DNA of 64,000 nucleotides from positions 1,150,001 through 1,214,000 of the forward strand of contig BSBK01005139.1 in assembly GCA_027943335.1 (NCBI GenBank), read 5' to 3'. A program made the translations under genes and the position numbers. Of this stretch, positions 22,271 to 34,179 are shown in pieces; the stretch's first letter is position 1, and each line of letters starts with the position of its first letter. The notes below the pieces were generated by a model. The model made no database searches and had not been told where the DNA came from. It worked only from the letters and a program-made list of their open reading frames with translations. This DNA comes from Chamaecyparis obtusa. Taxonomy: Eukaryota > Streptophyta > Pinopsida > Cupressales > Cupressaceae.

Positions 22271-22559
22271 ATTTCCCGCAAGTGATTTAATGATGCATTT
22301 TGTATGATGTAAAGGCATAAATGTGTCCCTTAGTGTTTATGGATTCAATTGGTAAAATTAGAATTGGATTTGGAGTCAAGTATGATGAGATATCTCCATG
22401 CAGGTTTTGATGTTTTCGACTGCTCCTGTCATGGAGATATCTCATCATACTTGACTCCAAATCCAATTCTAATTTTACCAATGGAATCCATAAACACTAA
22501 GGGACACATTTATGCCTTTACATCATACAAAATGCATCATTAAATCACTGGCGGGAAAT
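22271..22559. repeat. Near-perfect palindrome, two 130-bp arms, 29-bp loop
   Basis: Arm 22271-22400 is the reverse complement of arm 22430-22559 with about two mismatches (near 22280 and in the CAATT/CCATT position). The spacer of 29 bp is at 22401-22429. The same 60-odd-residue frame therefore appears on both strands. The right arm is part of the ~184-bp tandem repeat that follows; the left arm is an inverted copy of it. A transcript would form a very long hairpin. Confidence 0.95.
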
Positions 22560-23700
22560 GCACTATTTCAGTGCGAAAAACATTGCAGAGCAGTTGAAAA
22601 CCAATTTTCCCGCATGAGGCAAAAACTGACACTTTATGAACATTTAATCAATCAGTACGTGATCATTTACCTCCATAACATATGAGAAAGCAAACTCACC
22701 AAAGAAAGTCATCATTTTCTTTCATAACTCTGGCTTTGCGGGAAATGCACCTGAGAGGTGCGATTCCCGGCTTAGAGCACTTGAAATGGCCATTTTCCGC
22801 TTGACAGTTCCGCTCACTTTCAGGTCACACTTCCTGAAGAGAAAATGTTGTTTGGGACATTATAAGACAACCCACATCCTCAAATCACAATAAGCACTAA
22901 AACTCTCCAAGTTATGTGAAGGCAGATTTTCCAACTTTCAGGTGCGAAAATTGCATCAGCACACTTGAAAAACCATTTTTCCACTTTGCTCCAGAGTGGG
23001 TCAAATTCACTTCTAAAAGTTGGGAAATGTTCCTTAGATCATAACAAATCATTCTACAACATTAGATCTCAATTTTACCTCCAAATGATGCATTTTTGTA
23101 GAGTTCGGGAAATGCACCTGGGAGGTGTGATTTCTGCATAGGAGCACTCAAAAAGGTAGAAACCCGCTTTGTTGTAGCTCACTGATTTCAACTCCAAATT
23201 CAAATCTGATTTCACCAATGTGATCAGTGAACATCAAAGAACACATCTATGCATTAAAATCATCAAAAATACACCTTCTGATCTCTTGTAGAATATCCAC
23301 TTCTGAAGTGCGAAAAACCACTCAGGAGCACCTGAAAAACCCATTTTCCACATGACAGGAATCAGCACTTGGGCGCTTCAGACTTTGCACATTTTGACTT
23401 CAGAGGATCACTAACGATCATACAAACCATCTCATGTTAGAAAATGCTTGAGAAGTGATCAATCTGGTCACTTGCCGAAATCACACCAGGAAGGTGTGAA
23501 ACCCAGCCTAGAGCACCTGCAGGGGCCAAAACCCGCAACCTTTCAGGACTTGCTCAAATGCATTTTTGAGCTCACTGATTGCTTCGTTGGACTTCATAGA
23601 CCATCCTTTAGCTCTTGAACAAGTGAGCTAGTCAACTGGAACATCAAAATGGTGAAATCTGGAAAACTCACCCAAAGGGTGTGAATCCTGACCTCACACC
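22552..23700 (+). repeat. Degenerate ~184-bp tandem repeat with a conserved hairpin box
   Basis: Seven units spaced 181-187 bp, starting near 22553, 22740, 22925, 23106, 23288, 23472 and 23658. Each opens with a GGGAAAT-like box containing a short inverted repeat: GCACT/AGTGC, GCACCT/AGGTGC, CACCT/AGGTG, CACTT/AAGTG, CACACC/GGTGTG, CACCC/GGGTG. A second conserved block, GAGCACTTGAAAA...TTTTCC, follows. The spacers also align (ATCAAAAATACACCTTCTGATC against the palindrome arm). Unit 3 keeps only four of five pairs. Confidence 0.8.
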
Positions 23701-25189
23701 ATTATAACTCTGAAAGAAAGGTAGCCAGGGACTTGATTGCTCGATGAGTTGATTCCTATTGAAAAATTGACATTTTCCCAACCCAAAGACACATTGCTTT
23801 GACCTCTATAACATGGCAAGGATGCAGCATCTATTATATCTTCCCACAAATCTACAGATTCAAAGAGCAACCATGGGTTGCTGAAGCCCAAAATGACTCA
23901 ATCTATCCTAAAATTAGGGCTCCAGCGGTGACACTTTTAGCATTAGGCTCAGTTTAAAATTGGCACAAAACTGGGACAACACCCTGTTAGGAGTACTAGC
24001 CCTATTAAAAGATGGTTAATATAATAGGCAGGTCCTTTGAAGGACAGACCCTATTAAGAGTCTATTACAAAATTCCCTGATGAGAGACTGGCCCTATTAG
24101 GAGTCCTGACCCTGTTAGGAGTCAATTAGCCCTGTTAAGAGCTTTCCTTGTTAGGAGCATACAAAACTCAGTTAAGGGGATACAATGGGCCATAGGCCAA
24201 ATACAATCTTCCTTCTTCTTCAACCAGTTTCTCTGATTCCAATTTATCTAACTCTTTCCATCTTTTTTTAAATTGTTCTTTCATCTGCCATCATTGTTCT
24301 CATATGGTCATCACAAGAGAAGTATGGTGACCAACTATTTTTGTGTCCTAAAAAACCAGAGTTTTCCATAGTCTTCTGCAGTCAAAGGTTCTATCAGCTT
24401 CCCCTTTTATGAAGGTAGCAATCTCAGATTTGTGTTATATCCCTGTCTATTATTCTTTGTTCAACAACTTCATAAAATATCCCACTGAGGGACCTTTTGA
24501 TGATGGTTTTTCTTTGCTAAGATTGCATAGTCCACAGATAACACTTATGTGTCTGAGCCTTCTTCCAATCATATGTATGGTATCATCCCTATTGTTCACT
24601 TTTCAAACTTCTAAACTCCTGAAGAGTAGCATTCTGCAATCTTCTGTTGACTGGTGTCCACCACTAAAAAGGTTTATTATGGTAGATCATACTGATCCTC
24701 TTTGATAGTAGTGTAGCAGATGTGTGCAACAGTTCAACTATCATTCTCACTATAATCTTCTCCGCAATGTATCCTCTGAGACAACTTTCCACTTAGGTCT
24801 TCAAGATCTTCAATAGCTCTTTCAGCTATTTGGAGTTTCTGTTAAACTATCATCTCTTACTCTGTGAAGAAGGCTTAGATATCTAAGCACTGATGAACTG
24901 TGATCTTCACAACACAATCTTCCTAATGCCATTTTTTTAAATTCATGCTCGCCTTCAATACTTTTTCATCTTGTGGAAGTTCTGAAGGAAATACAGAACT
25001 TACTTCACTTCCTGAGTTTTCTATTTGTCTGTCAATTTTGATTCACTTCTTTGTTCTAAGGTCACACAACAGCTTGCGACCATGGAGAAGGGTCCAAGGA
25101 TCATCTTGGGATACTCCTGCAAGCCCGCAGGATCAGGTGCATCACATTTTCAAATCTGTAATCTTCACAAAAATGTCTCATCTTTATAT
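23701..25189. other. No recognised gene; possible LTR tail
   Basis: 23980-24190 has repeated phrases CCCTGTTAGGAGT and CCCTATTAAGAG, resembling the tail of the copia LTRs in this window (for example 35590-35760), so an old LTR fragment is likely. For the rest I see no feature I can support. Confidence 0.4.
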
Positions 25190-25524
25190 TCTTCTTATGC
25201 CATCACTGCATAAGATCAACACATCACTATCTTAGAGCATTCCTAGCTCTATCTTGATTTAGGGGCCAGATGATTCTTTTGTGTACTTCTGTACTGCTCC
25301 CCTTAAGGCCACTGTGGCTATCCTATCCTGTTGTGGAAACCTTGTCCCTAGGTGAGGTTCCCTTGTCGCTTGTCAGTTCTTTTGTAAATTCACCTTGTCC
25401 TTTCCTCCATTTCTCTAAGTATTATTTCTTCATGTCTTCATACATTTGTTCTTGTTCATTTAGTTCTCTATTCCTTGCAAAGGGTCTAGGAGTATTCTTT
25501 ACAAACAATCCAATTTTGTGAGCC
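25190..25524 (-). pseudogene. Decayed coding-like stretch, perhaps gag-derived
   Basis: From an ATG at about 25524 a minus-strand frame of roughly 100 codons is broken by only two stops. It has a charged composition typical of a structural protein (KNTPRPFARNRELNEQEQ, then EKWRKGQGEFTKEL). No domain is recognised. It may be the N-terminus of a retroelement or gene fragment; this call is tentative. Confidence 0.25.
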
Positions 25525-25984
25525 ATCTACCAATCTAAATTGGTTCACCATTTTTAATTGTACACATAGATAGCAAATAAATACACTATGAATGCAACAC
25601 CTAATGTGTATTGTATTATATTACAAAAATTGTTTTGATTTTAGAGCATCGGGATGAAAGTTATGACCTCGCAAAGTTGGCGAAACAAAAATACTATAAT
25701 GATACAATTTCTACCAGGCTCGCGAGTCTCTTTTCCTTCAAATGCTTCATCTTCTGAAGTATGATCATTGTAGAGAGCACCAAATATCAATACCATAGAG
25801 TTTTTGAAGGCTAAAGGGAAGGAAAAACTCAAGAAATCCCGCCAATGTATCATGTGTTGACACTACAAAATTTCAAGTGTCTCCATCTGAGGTTTCCCCT
25901 CTCCAAGTTCCATCATTGCAACATGTGTCTAGCCCATGGTCGCACGTTTCAAAAGTGGAAGGGTCCACATCCTTAAAAAATCTA

Positions 25985-28900
25985 TGTATATTGCTTCATA
26001 ATTAAGTAAGGTATGACTAATGTAATACACTGGTCTTTCCTTACCTTCAGTGTCATGTTGAGCTAATAAAGTACTTATTGCATGAGAAGTAGCTGAAGTA
26101 TAAAGATAGAACGGTTTGTCAAATTGAGCGGGTTGCAAAATAGGAGGACTAGAAAGACAATCCTTAAATTACTCAAAGGACTTTCTACATTCCACATTCC
26201 AAGAGAAAATAACATCTTTCCTAATAAAGGAAGTGAAAGGAATGGTTTTATAAGCTAAGTTAGAAACAAACTGACGTATAACTTGTATATTTCCTTGTAA
26301 ACTTCTTAACTAAGAGATATTCTTAGGAGGAGGCATGTTAACAATAGTGTCAATGTTTTCAGTATCAGCATCTATGCCTCTTTTAGGTATTATGAATCCC
26401 AAGAGATTTCCAGTATCAACTCCGAAGGCACACTTTCGAGGATTCAATCTCATATTGTAACTTCTAATTCTTTTAAAGATTTGGAAGAGAGTAGGGACAT
26501 GTTCTCTGCATTGAATAGACTTTGCTAGAATATCATCCACATAATCATCAATAATTTTATGAATGTAATCATGAAAAATCAAAGTCATAGACCGTTGATA
26601 TGTTGCACCTACATTCTTTAATCTAAAAGGCATCATTACCCAACAAAATATTCCCCAAGGTGTTATAAATGTTGTTTTAGCTTGATCTTTAGGAGGGATA
26701 AATATTTGATTATATCCGGAGAAACCATCCATGGAAGATAAAAAAGTGTGTCCTTCTGTCGAATCCACTATCATGTTGATATTAGGTAATGGAAAATCAT
26801 CTTTCAAGGATGCTTTGTTCAAATCTCAAAAGTCAGTACACATTCTTATTTTGTTCTCACCTTTTAAAACAATGACAATATTGGAAATCCAACCTAAATA
26901 ATCAATAGAATGAATGAATTTTTCATCTAATAATTTCTCAATTTCAGCTTTAATAAGCAAAGCAACACTCGGATTCATCTTTCAAATTTTTTGCTTAAAA
27001 GGTTTAGCATTTTGTTTTAGAAAAATATTGGGAGTAAAAAATTTAGGATCAATACCCGGCATATATGAATATGTCCAAGAAAAAATGTATTTATATTCAA
27101 GAAAAAGAGAAGTTAAATCATCACGTTCTTCTTGAGTCAAACACTTCCCTATTTTAATCACTTTTTCAGGATCTGTTCGATCAACTTGCACATCAATTGT
27201 TTTTGTGATTAGTAAATTGCTTTACGTAGGAGATTCCATCAGTAAAGGAGAATTAATTTGTTTGTTAGAGTCAACATGTTCTCCAAAATAAGCCTCCATA
27301 TTTAAACAATAAGGTTTTCTTTTCTTGTGATGGAATGCGAGAAGATCATCACATGCTCTCAAAAAATCTGCCAAGGCTTCATCTTCAGGAAAAATATCCA
27401 TCAAGGTTTTTTGATCCACTTCAAGGAGAAGTAGATTAACCAACTTAAAAGGCCCACTACAGATATGATTAACATTCAAAGGAAGGGCATATGGTTTCCT
27501 ATAAGGGTTAAATTCCACACTATATGTATTCTCTTAAATCTCATTGTCCAAAGGTACTGGTATACCTTTACCATTAAATCTAGATTTCGTAAGCAAGCAA
27601 TAACCAAGACTATAACGATCAGCCATGTCCGAGGGAGACAATGGAGCCTCATAGGTCACTATGTCATAACACTCGGGTTTTATAGTTTCTATTGTTTCCT
27701 CAACAAAAGTTGTGAAGAAATTGCTCTTTAATTCTTCAGAAAGAGGTGTAGGAGAAAAGACTTATTTTTCAAATTTGTGTTGTTGCTTCATGAAACTCAA
27801 ATCAGAGACCTTATAATATCCAAAGAAAGTAGGATTAAAGTTCAATGTTCCCTAATCATCTTCAGATAAAGAAGAAGATGGAGCCTTATCTTGTTTTAGT
27901 TCATTCTTCATTTCAGGCTCTTTGATTGGTTGGATAGGTTTAGATACTTTAGCATATTCCACATTTATGCAAGGATTCAGTGCATCATCGGTATGTAGAG
28001 TATACATCAAGTTGTTATAGATGAAATTAACCTTGTGATGAAGAGTAGAAGGAACAACATGCATAGTATGTAACCACGGTCTTCCTAAAATAAGCTTATA
28101 GTTGAGAGGTCCAGGCATCATATGGATAGGTTTTTTTAAAACAACTGGACCAACTTTGACAAGTAATGTAATAATGCCCAAAGTTTTCTTTGCTATATTG
28201 TCAAAGCCACAAATAGGAACATTATCAAGTTGAATTATTGTAAGATCAACTTTAATTGCATTAAGCATATCCATGCTACAAACATTAAGCCCAGATCCAT
28301 TATCAATCAAGGTTCTATGAATATTACTCTAATGAATAGAGACAACGACCATAAGAGCATCATATTGATTCAACACCTCAATAGAAGGTAAATCATCCTT
28401 GGTAAACACAATAGGAGGTATAGAAGGCATAGTACGCATGCATTCCAAAAAGGAATTAATATTCTCTTGGTTAGGAGGTGGAACAGGAAGATAGGCTAAA
28501 GCCTTTTGTAAAGCCTCATGATATGTAGGAGAGGTTTGAAGAAACTCCCATAAGGATATCTTAGGAAGAGTAGCACGTAATTGTTCAACCAAATCATACT
28601 CCTTGAAGAAAGTAAGTAATCTTGGTTCTTGAGGAAGCAAAGGTTGAGAAGGAGGTAATGAAACTAGAATAGTGGGTTGTAGGTTATTCCGTGTACGATA
28701 AGCATGATCTATGAAATCCATTTCACCAAATAACTCCAAAGGATCCCTAGGATTACCCTTAATTATTATGCGAGGACAACCTTTAATAGTCAATAAAGGT
28801 TTTGGATAGAGAACCCTAGGTGTGTCAATATTACAAATAGTTTGACATAAAGGTAACCATGCACACAACCTATTGTAAAAACTGGTTGAAAGAGATGTAG

Positions 28901-29054
28901 AGGAAGATGAAATAGGAATAGGATCATGGGAGATCCTATTCAGAAATATAGAATCTTCACTTCCAAGAACCTCATTAGGGGATCTATGTTCATACCTAAT
29001 GAAGTTATCATCAAAGTACTCATAACATAAATCATACATCTTGAAAGTAAACAA
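25985..29054 (-). pseudogene. Ty3/gypsy (Tat-like) protease-RT-RNase H, copy C
   Basis: A single minus-strand frame of about 1000 codons broken only by point stops (at 28329, 27852, about 27764, about 27530, 27222, 26982, about 26825, 26310 and about 26165), with no frameshift. Order: a pre-protease region with EFLQTSPTYHEAL (28560); aspartic protease with IDNGSGLNVCS (28300) and LILGRPWLH (28080); RT with SSMDGFSGYNQI, FRLKNVGATYQRSM and catalytic YVDDILAKS (26540); connection with FGVDTGNLLGFI; RNase H with PFYLYTSATSHAIS and GKERPVYYISH. The RNase H is cut after about 50 residues near 25985, and no integrase follows. The stop before DLNKAS replaces the Arg expected in DFRDLNK. Gag is absent upstream. 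Confidence 0.92.
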
Positions 29055-29230
29055 AATGCAATGAACATGAAATGTAATTTTTTTTTGTGTTTTTAAGGAT
29101 ATTTATTTTTCAAATAGAAATGCAAGAACATAAAAGAAATCTAATATAATATGCATGCAAAATGTAATCTATCCACTAGGAAAAAGTAAAACATGTAATC
29201 TAACATCCAAAAGAAAGAGTTGTCGTAAAC

Positions 29231-29240
29231 AGGTTCACCA
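29231..29240 (-). other. Primer-binding site of gypsy copy C
   Basis: The minus strand reads TGGTGAACCT, three bases (TTT) inside an LTR that ends CCATATACA at 29244. The plus-strand element D has TTTTAGTGAACCC in the same place, so C and D use the same primer type. Confidence 0.7.
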
Positions 29241-29243
29241 AAA

Positions 29244-30450
29244 TGTATATGGTGAAATGGGAGGCACTAAATACTTCCCATTTTGGTTGGGGGTATGGAC
29301 CATATAATTCAAATAATGATGAGGAAAGAAGGTTATCCTTAGGCCCCAAATTCAGAATAAAGAGATCCATTTTGATTAACCAAATGATGAGATAGTTAAT
29401 GCACATAAGGATCAATCAGATATGAATTAGAGGAGGAGAAAAACAACTTTTCTATGATAAGAATAAGATACAACAATAGATCTATAAGTCTATGGAATTG
29501 AAATGATAGAAAATAAAACAAAGTACTAACCTCAAATAGCACAAATCTGGAAAATGATGTTTTCTGGTGACTGTACTATTCTCGATGACAAACAGAGCTA
29601 GATCTAGCATAGGAATCCGTTCTGGACAAAACCTAGAAATCTTTCTATCCCAGGTTAGAGTTGATCTTTTATGTTGTTCAACTCTGTACCACTTTCTTCA
29701 CCTCTATACCACTTTTTGCACCTGCATTCTTTCAACCTCCGACGGAAATTTTGTTCGCACATCTCTAAACTTCGGCAAAAAGGGTATCCAAATATGCACT
29801 CTAATCTCTGAAATAGAACCTACAAATATCTAAAATTGGTGTTTTGGGGTGGCTATATAGGGTTTTTCCTTAGTCAAACCCCCATTTTGGTGATTCCCAC
29901 CTCCACGAATAGCTGATTGAAATAGAAATTGAGTGTGTGACGCCCGTATGAAGAGCTTTGAATGTGCAATGCCAATATCTCATCCTCTAGATTGAAACCC
30001 TAGCATGATTTTGATTGTAGAATCAAGCCACAATGCATAGATTCGAAGGTGATGAAGAAAGCATTCCAAGCCCCAAAGGCTAAAGTACTCCTCACCAAAC
30101 TCAAAATCCATAGTTGCTACCCCATGGTTGAATCTTGAATGCTTGAAATTGATATTGAATGGTAGATCAAGGAAGAAGAAGGATGAATAACTCTCTTACT
30201 TCAAAGGATGTTTCTAAGATCCTTAGATTCCACCTTGTAATTTCTATAAGAAAAATTAGGATGTCCACAATAGCTTGTCCACATAGACTTGCTTATGTGC
30301 TCATGCCTTGTTACAAATGAAGGCAAGGGAGGGTTTTTATATAGAGGTTTCAAAACCAACTCTCCCAAGGCTGAAATTGAACCCAATAATACAAGTTTCA
30401 CCTTGAATTATGCATTAGACCCAAGATCCAAGGAGAGGAGACCTATTTTA
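29244..30450 (-). repeat. 5' LTR of gypsy copy C (outer end uncertain)
   Basis: The inner end is well set by the TG at 29244 and the PBS. A TATA-like CTATATAG at 29863-29870 lies about 600 bp upstream of the LTR end on the minus strand. The outer end cannot be fixed: somewhere before 31200 the sequence becomes the plus-strand LTR of element D. No second LTR for C is visible to the left of 25985. Confidence 0.55.
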
Positions 30451-32342
30451 TAAATCCAAAGCAAATCCTTTCTGAAGTCTAGCCTGGGGACCAATTTTTA
30501 GGTCTGGGATAACATCCCGAGCATAGAACTAAAAAATGCAGCCAAAAACCCTAAGGGTCAGGGTTGACCTTGACCCTAACTAGGTCAGGGTCAACCTCAA
30601 TTCTGACTTGAGAACTCATTTCAGCAAGAGATAGAGGCTTCCAGAGGTCTACAATGTGTTCTGAAGGCTAGTTTGATGGAATAGCAGAATAGAAGGGTTG
30701 AAACCGACACAAAGGCCTAGAAGAAGGTTGATGAACACAAGGAGGACCAATGTATAGATTTGCATCATCTTAAAATGGAAGCACTCCCATTTTGTGACCT
30801 TTTAGCCCTCCTCAGGGGGTGTCTTTGGGCCTTAGTATAGGTGTTCTTATGCTTTTGCCCTCTCTCCTACTCTTTGCCTTGATCTTGACCCTGTTTTGGG
30901 CCTGTTTCCTCCCCTGTGCTATGTTCTAGAGGTCCAGACCCCCTGGGTCAAGGTCGATGTCGACCCTGACCTAGGTCAGGGTTGACATCAACCTTGACCC
31001 TAAGTCTGGGTCCCTTCAGGATAGTTCCCAGGTGTGGGGGGGAACTCAAAAATTATGTTTTCCCACTTTTGAGTCGGCCATATTCGGGATTTAGTGTTAG
31101 ATTCTTAAAAATACATTTAAGAAGGGACCATTTCTAGAGTTTTGTGCCTTGGAACCTTAATTAATGTTTTCTAGGTTGACCTCTCTAGGAATTTGTGTCC
31201 TAGACTAGTATAAAAGAAGGCCTTCTCCTCTCATTTTCTCCCTAAGTTTTTCTAAGTCTTCCTAAGCAATTCAAGCAATCAAGGTGATCTTAGCATCTCC
31301 AAGCACTTTCATGATTTACAAGAACTCTCAAGTTTTCCAAGCAATCTTTCAAGGTGTTCAAGTCTTCCTCTTAATCATCCAAGTTCTCCATTGAAGATCA
31401 AGGATTCAAGTTCTCATGCCATTGAAGGGATTTGGTTCAAGCTCTTAGATCTAGCTTTCAAGGTGTTAGATCTTCCTTCATACATTCAAGATCCTTTTTT
31501 CATCTTTAAGCTCCATTCATCCTTCCTTCAAGGTGGATTCCAAGCATACATTCAAGGAGGTTTTGATTTATATTTATGGTTTGGTGTTGAGTCAAAGCTT
31601 TCATATCAATATACTTGTTTACATTCAAAGTACAATTGCATATCTATTGAAGTATCATAGCTTCATTGTTAGATCTATTTCTACTACTTGCTAGCATTCT
31701 CCATTACTATTTTGATTTCAAGGTTAATTCCTAAATCGGGGTTTGACTGAGGCAAACCCCTCCCCAACAAAACAAAACCCATTTTCTTGCAGGTACATGT
31801 ACATGACAGTAATTCTGAGTGTAGATTTGGATACCCATTTCGGCAAAGTTTTAGGATCTGCAAATAGATTTTCCATCGGAGCAGTGCAGGTCAAGGTCAA
31901 AACAAAAGGGGCACAATTGTGCCCTGCTTTGAGGGTCAAGGTCAACCTGGCTCAGAAAGGAAAAATATTTTTGGGTCTTCTCCATCTCTGTGTTTCTATA
32001 TTAGGTATGGTTGCAGACGTCTCAGTTTCTTAGTACAGACATCAAAAAACAACATTTTACAGACCTACAACATTTCAAGGTTAGTAATTCAATTCATTGC
32101 AGTTCAATTAAGGTTTCAAATCTATCTGATTGATCTTCATAGTTTACTTTATTCAAATATCAAGGAAGCAAACTCTCTCTTCTTTCTTCATTCATCATCG
32201 ATTGATTCATTTATGTATTGACCATTTCCTTTGTTTAATTAATCAAGATCTCCCCTTTGTGGATCAAGGATTGAGTGGGATTCTTCTTCCACCATTTTTC
32301 ATGTATAGGATATCTTGCATGTATCTCTTTTCTTCCTTTACA
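30450..32342 (+). repeat. 5' LTR of gypsy-type element D (start uncertain)
   Basis: It ends TTTACA at 32342, followed by TTT and a one-mismatch PBS. The TATA box TATAAAAG is at 31209-31216, followed by a CT-rich leader. The sequence contains GGTCAAGGT/GACC-type inverted motifs near 30561-30595, 30945-31010 and 31885-31945. The upstream limit is a guess. Confidence 0.5.
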
Positions 32343-32345
32343 TTT

Positions 32346-32355
32346 TAGTGAACCC
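32346..32355 (+). other. Primer-binding site of element D
   Basis: TAGTGAACCC directly after the LTR, one mismatch from TGGTGAACC(C/T) as seen in copy C. Confidence 0.6.
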
Positions 32356-32542
32356 AACAACTCACCCCTTTTCTTTTATGGAGTTAGATGCCCTCTTTAT
32401 TTTGTGGTATTAGCTTTTCTTTTCAGGATAGATCTTTCTTATAGGTTAGATTAATTTCATTTTATGCACTTACATTTACATTTCAAAAAAATACATAAAA
32501 AAGAAAATAATCAACAAAGATCCAAAAACATTTCATTTACGC

Positions 32543-33331
32543 ATGGCATTCTTATCTTACTTTGTTAGTTCAATTTCAAGTTTCCTTCATGAAATTCAAG
32601 ATGTTTCTTTTCATGCATATGATTATAGTTTACTTTTTCATGGTCATTTTATTCCTCACAATGGAAACAATTTAGTGCAAGAAGAGTCCATTTATTCCAA
32701 TATTTTCTTTCCTATGGAGGAAATCTTGAAAGAACATGTGGATCCTTCTCCTAAAATGCCTTCCTCTTCAGCCATTTGACTACCAAAGATGGATCCTTTG
32801 CCTATTTCCCTTAGGGATTCTCCTTTGGTGAGTAATGATTATGCTCCTTCTACAATGTGCTTCATCCCTATGGATATTTCTATCCTTGATGGATCTCCTA
32901 CTTTGGATGATCCCTTGGATAGGGATATGAATTTTCCTCTTCCTTATGAGGCCATTGTTGGGTATCATTTTTCTCCTTCTAACGATGCAACTATTTTGGA
33001 TGAGTCCTTGAATTATAACATAGATTATTCTTTTCCTCTAGAGTTGGACACTTTGATTGACATTTCTTCTATCCACTCTAGAAAGGACATTTTCATATAT
33101 GATGATATAGATAAATCTCTTCCTATGAGATTCATTGACATTCCTTCTATAGATGATGCTTTGCTGAGTTATGTTTGTCCTTCTCCTAAGTATACCTTAG
33201 ACATAGAAGATGACATCCTTAAGGTTCTCCCTATGAGATCTTATGAGCTTAATGAACCTAATCAATATTGTATTCACAACACCTTTGAAATTGTTGATAA
33301 ACATCTATCTAGAGGAAGTGTGTATTGGTAG
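32543..33331 (+). pseudogene. Gag-like ORF of element D with one in-frame stop
   Basis: 262 codons in one frame, interrupted by a single TGA at 32777-32779 (after PSSSAI); the two open parts are in phase. It lies 200 bp after the PBS, the gag position. The protein is acidic and low-complexity, rich in Asp, Ser, Pro and Ile, with recurring SPTLDDPLD, DIPSIDDALL and KVLPMRSYE phrases and no zinc knuckle. The style resembles the gag-like protein of copies A/B but I see no clear alignment. The element stops soon after 33331, so pol is absent. Confidence 0.55.
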
Positions 33332-33354
33332 ACCGCCGAATTGGTATATTCTGA

Positions 33355-33690
33355 CATTGGGATGCATTACGACCCCTAGGAAGCCCAAATGACCCCTTTG
33401 GACACATTTAAGCTCTCAAGTGTGTTTGAAGGGGTCATAGGACCCCTTGGGATACACTATAGGGTTATAATGTGTTCTCTGGGGTCAAATAGGATCCTAA
33501 GGGGTCATAGTACCCATTTGGATGCATTAGGACCCCTAGGAAGCTCCAATGACCCCTTTCAACACATTTAAACTCTCAAGTGTTTTTGAAGCAGTTGTAG
33601 GACCCCTTGGGACATGCTAGAGGGATCTAATGTGTCCTCATTGGTCAAATAGGGTCCTAGTACACCCATTGGGACACATTACAACACCTA
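33355..33690. repeat. Tandem repeat, 160-bp unit, about 2 copies
   Basis: GATGCATTA(C/G)GACCCCTAGG starts at 33361 and again at 33521, exactly 160 bp apart, and both units share the following CAATGACCCCTTT...CTCAAGTG and GGACCCCTTGGGA blocks. A partial third copy starts at about 33673 (GACACATTACAACACCTAG). It is dense in GACCCC/GGGGTC on both strands. Confidence 0.85.
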
Positions 33691-33755
33691 GTAATCCCAA
33701 GTTATGTGATCAAAAGATTGAGTACTAGGACCCCAAATGACTTGCGAACAAATAG

Positions 33756-33802
33756 GAATCGATCGACCCTTCAATGAGAATCAACTAGAATCACATTACA
33801 AC
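33756..33802 (-). repeat. Fragment of the 70-bp satellite, inverted
   Basis: About 47 bp matching the satellite in reverse complement (GAATCGATCGACC, then AATGAGAATCAACTA). It sits between the 160-bp repeat and the truncated LTR of the next element. Confidence 0.6.
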
Positions 33803-33886
33803 TGATTAGTCGGTAGCAGTAGTTCCCCTCTTTGCGAACAATCTCATTCACATTCTTTTTTCTTCCTTAAATCAGTTGTGCCAACA

Positions 33887-33898
33887 ATCTCCCTCTTT
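33887..33898 (-). other. Polypurine tract of the non-autonomous copia-type element
   Basis: Minus-strand AAAGAGGGAGAT immediately before the truncated 3' LTR, identical to the PPT at 2860. Confidence 0.8.
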
Positions 33899-34179
33899 GG
33901 CATTGATGGAAACACCAATACAATACCAAATAATATCAAAGCAATTGATGATTGGAAACTAAAGCTTCTGTCCCTTCTACAGTTTGTTCTCCCTCTTTTA
34001 ATGTTGGTGACATTCTCTCTCTTTCTCTTCACATCTTCTTCCTCTTACTCTTTGCAGATTGGTATTGGATATTCTCCCTCTTTGACAACAATGCCAAAGA
34101 CTTTACTTCCAAATATTATGATAACTGAAATAGTGATCTTCTTCAATCAAAATATGTTACCTCAAATGTACTGATGCCT

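Noticed and set aside
22287..22543. Two nearly identical ORFs on opposite strands
   Set aside because: Both are the same palindrome arm read from either side; no evidence of a protein.
31391..32348. Short plus-strand ORFs at 31391-31660, 31743-32033, 31919-32221 and 32130-32348
   Set aside because: They lie inside the LTR of element D, overlap in different frames and show no domain.
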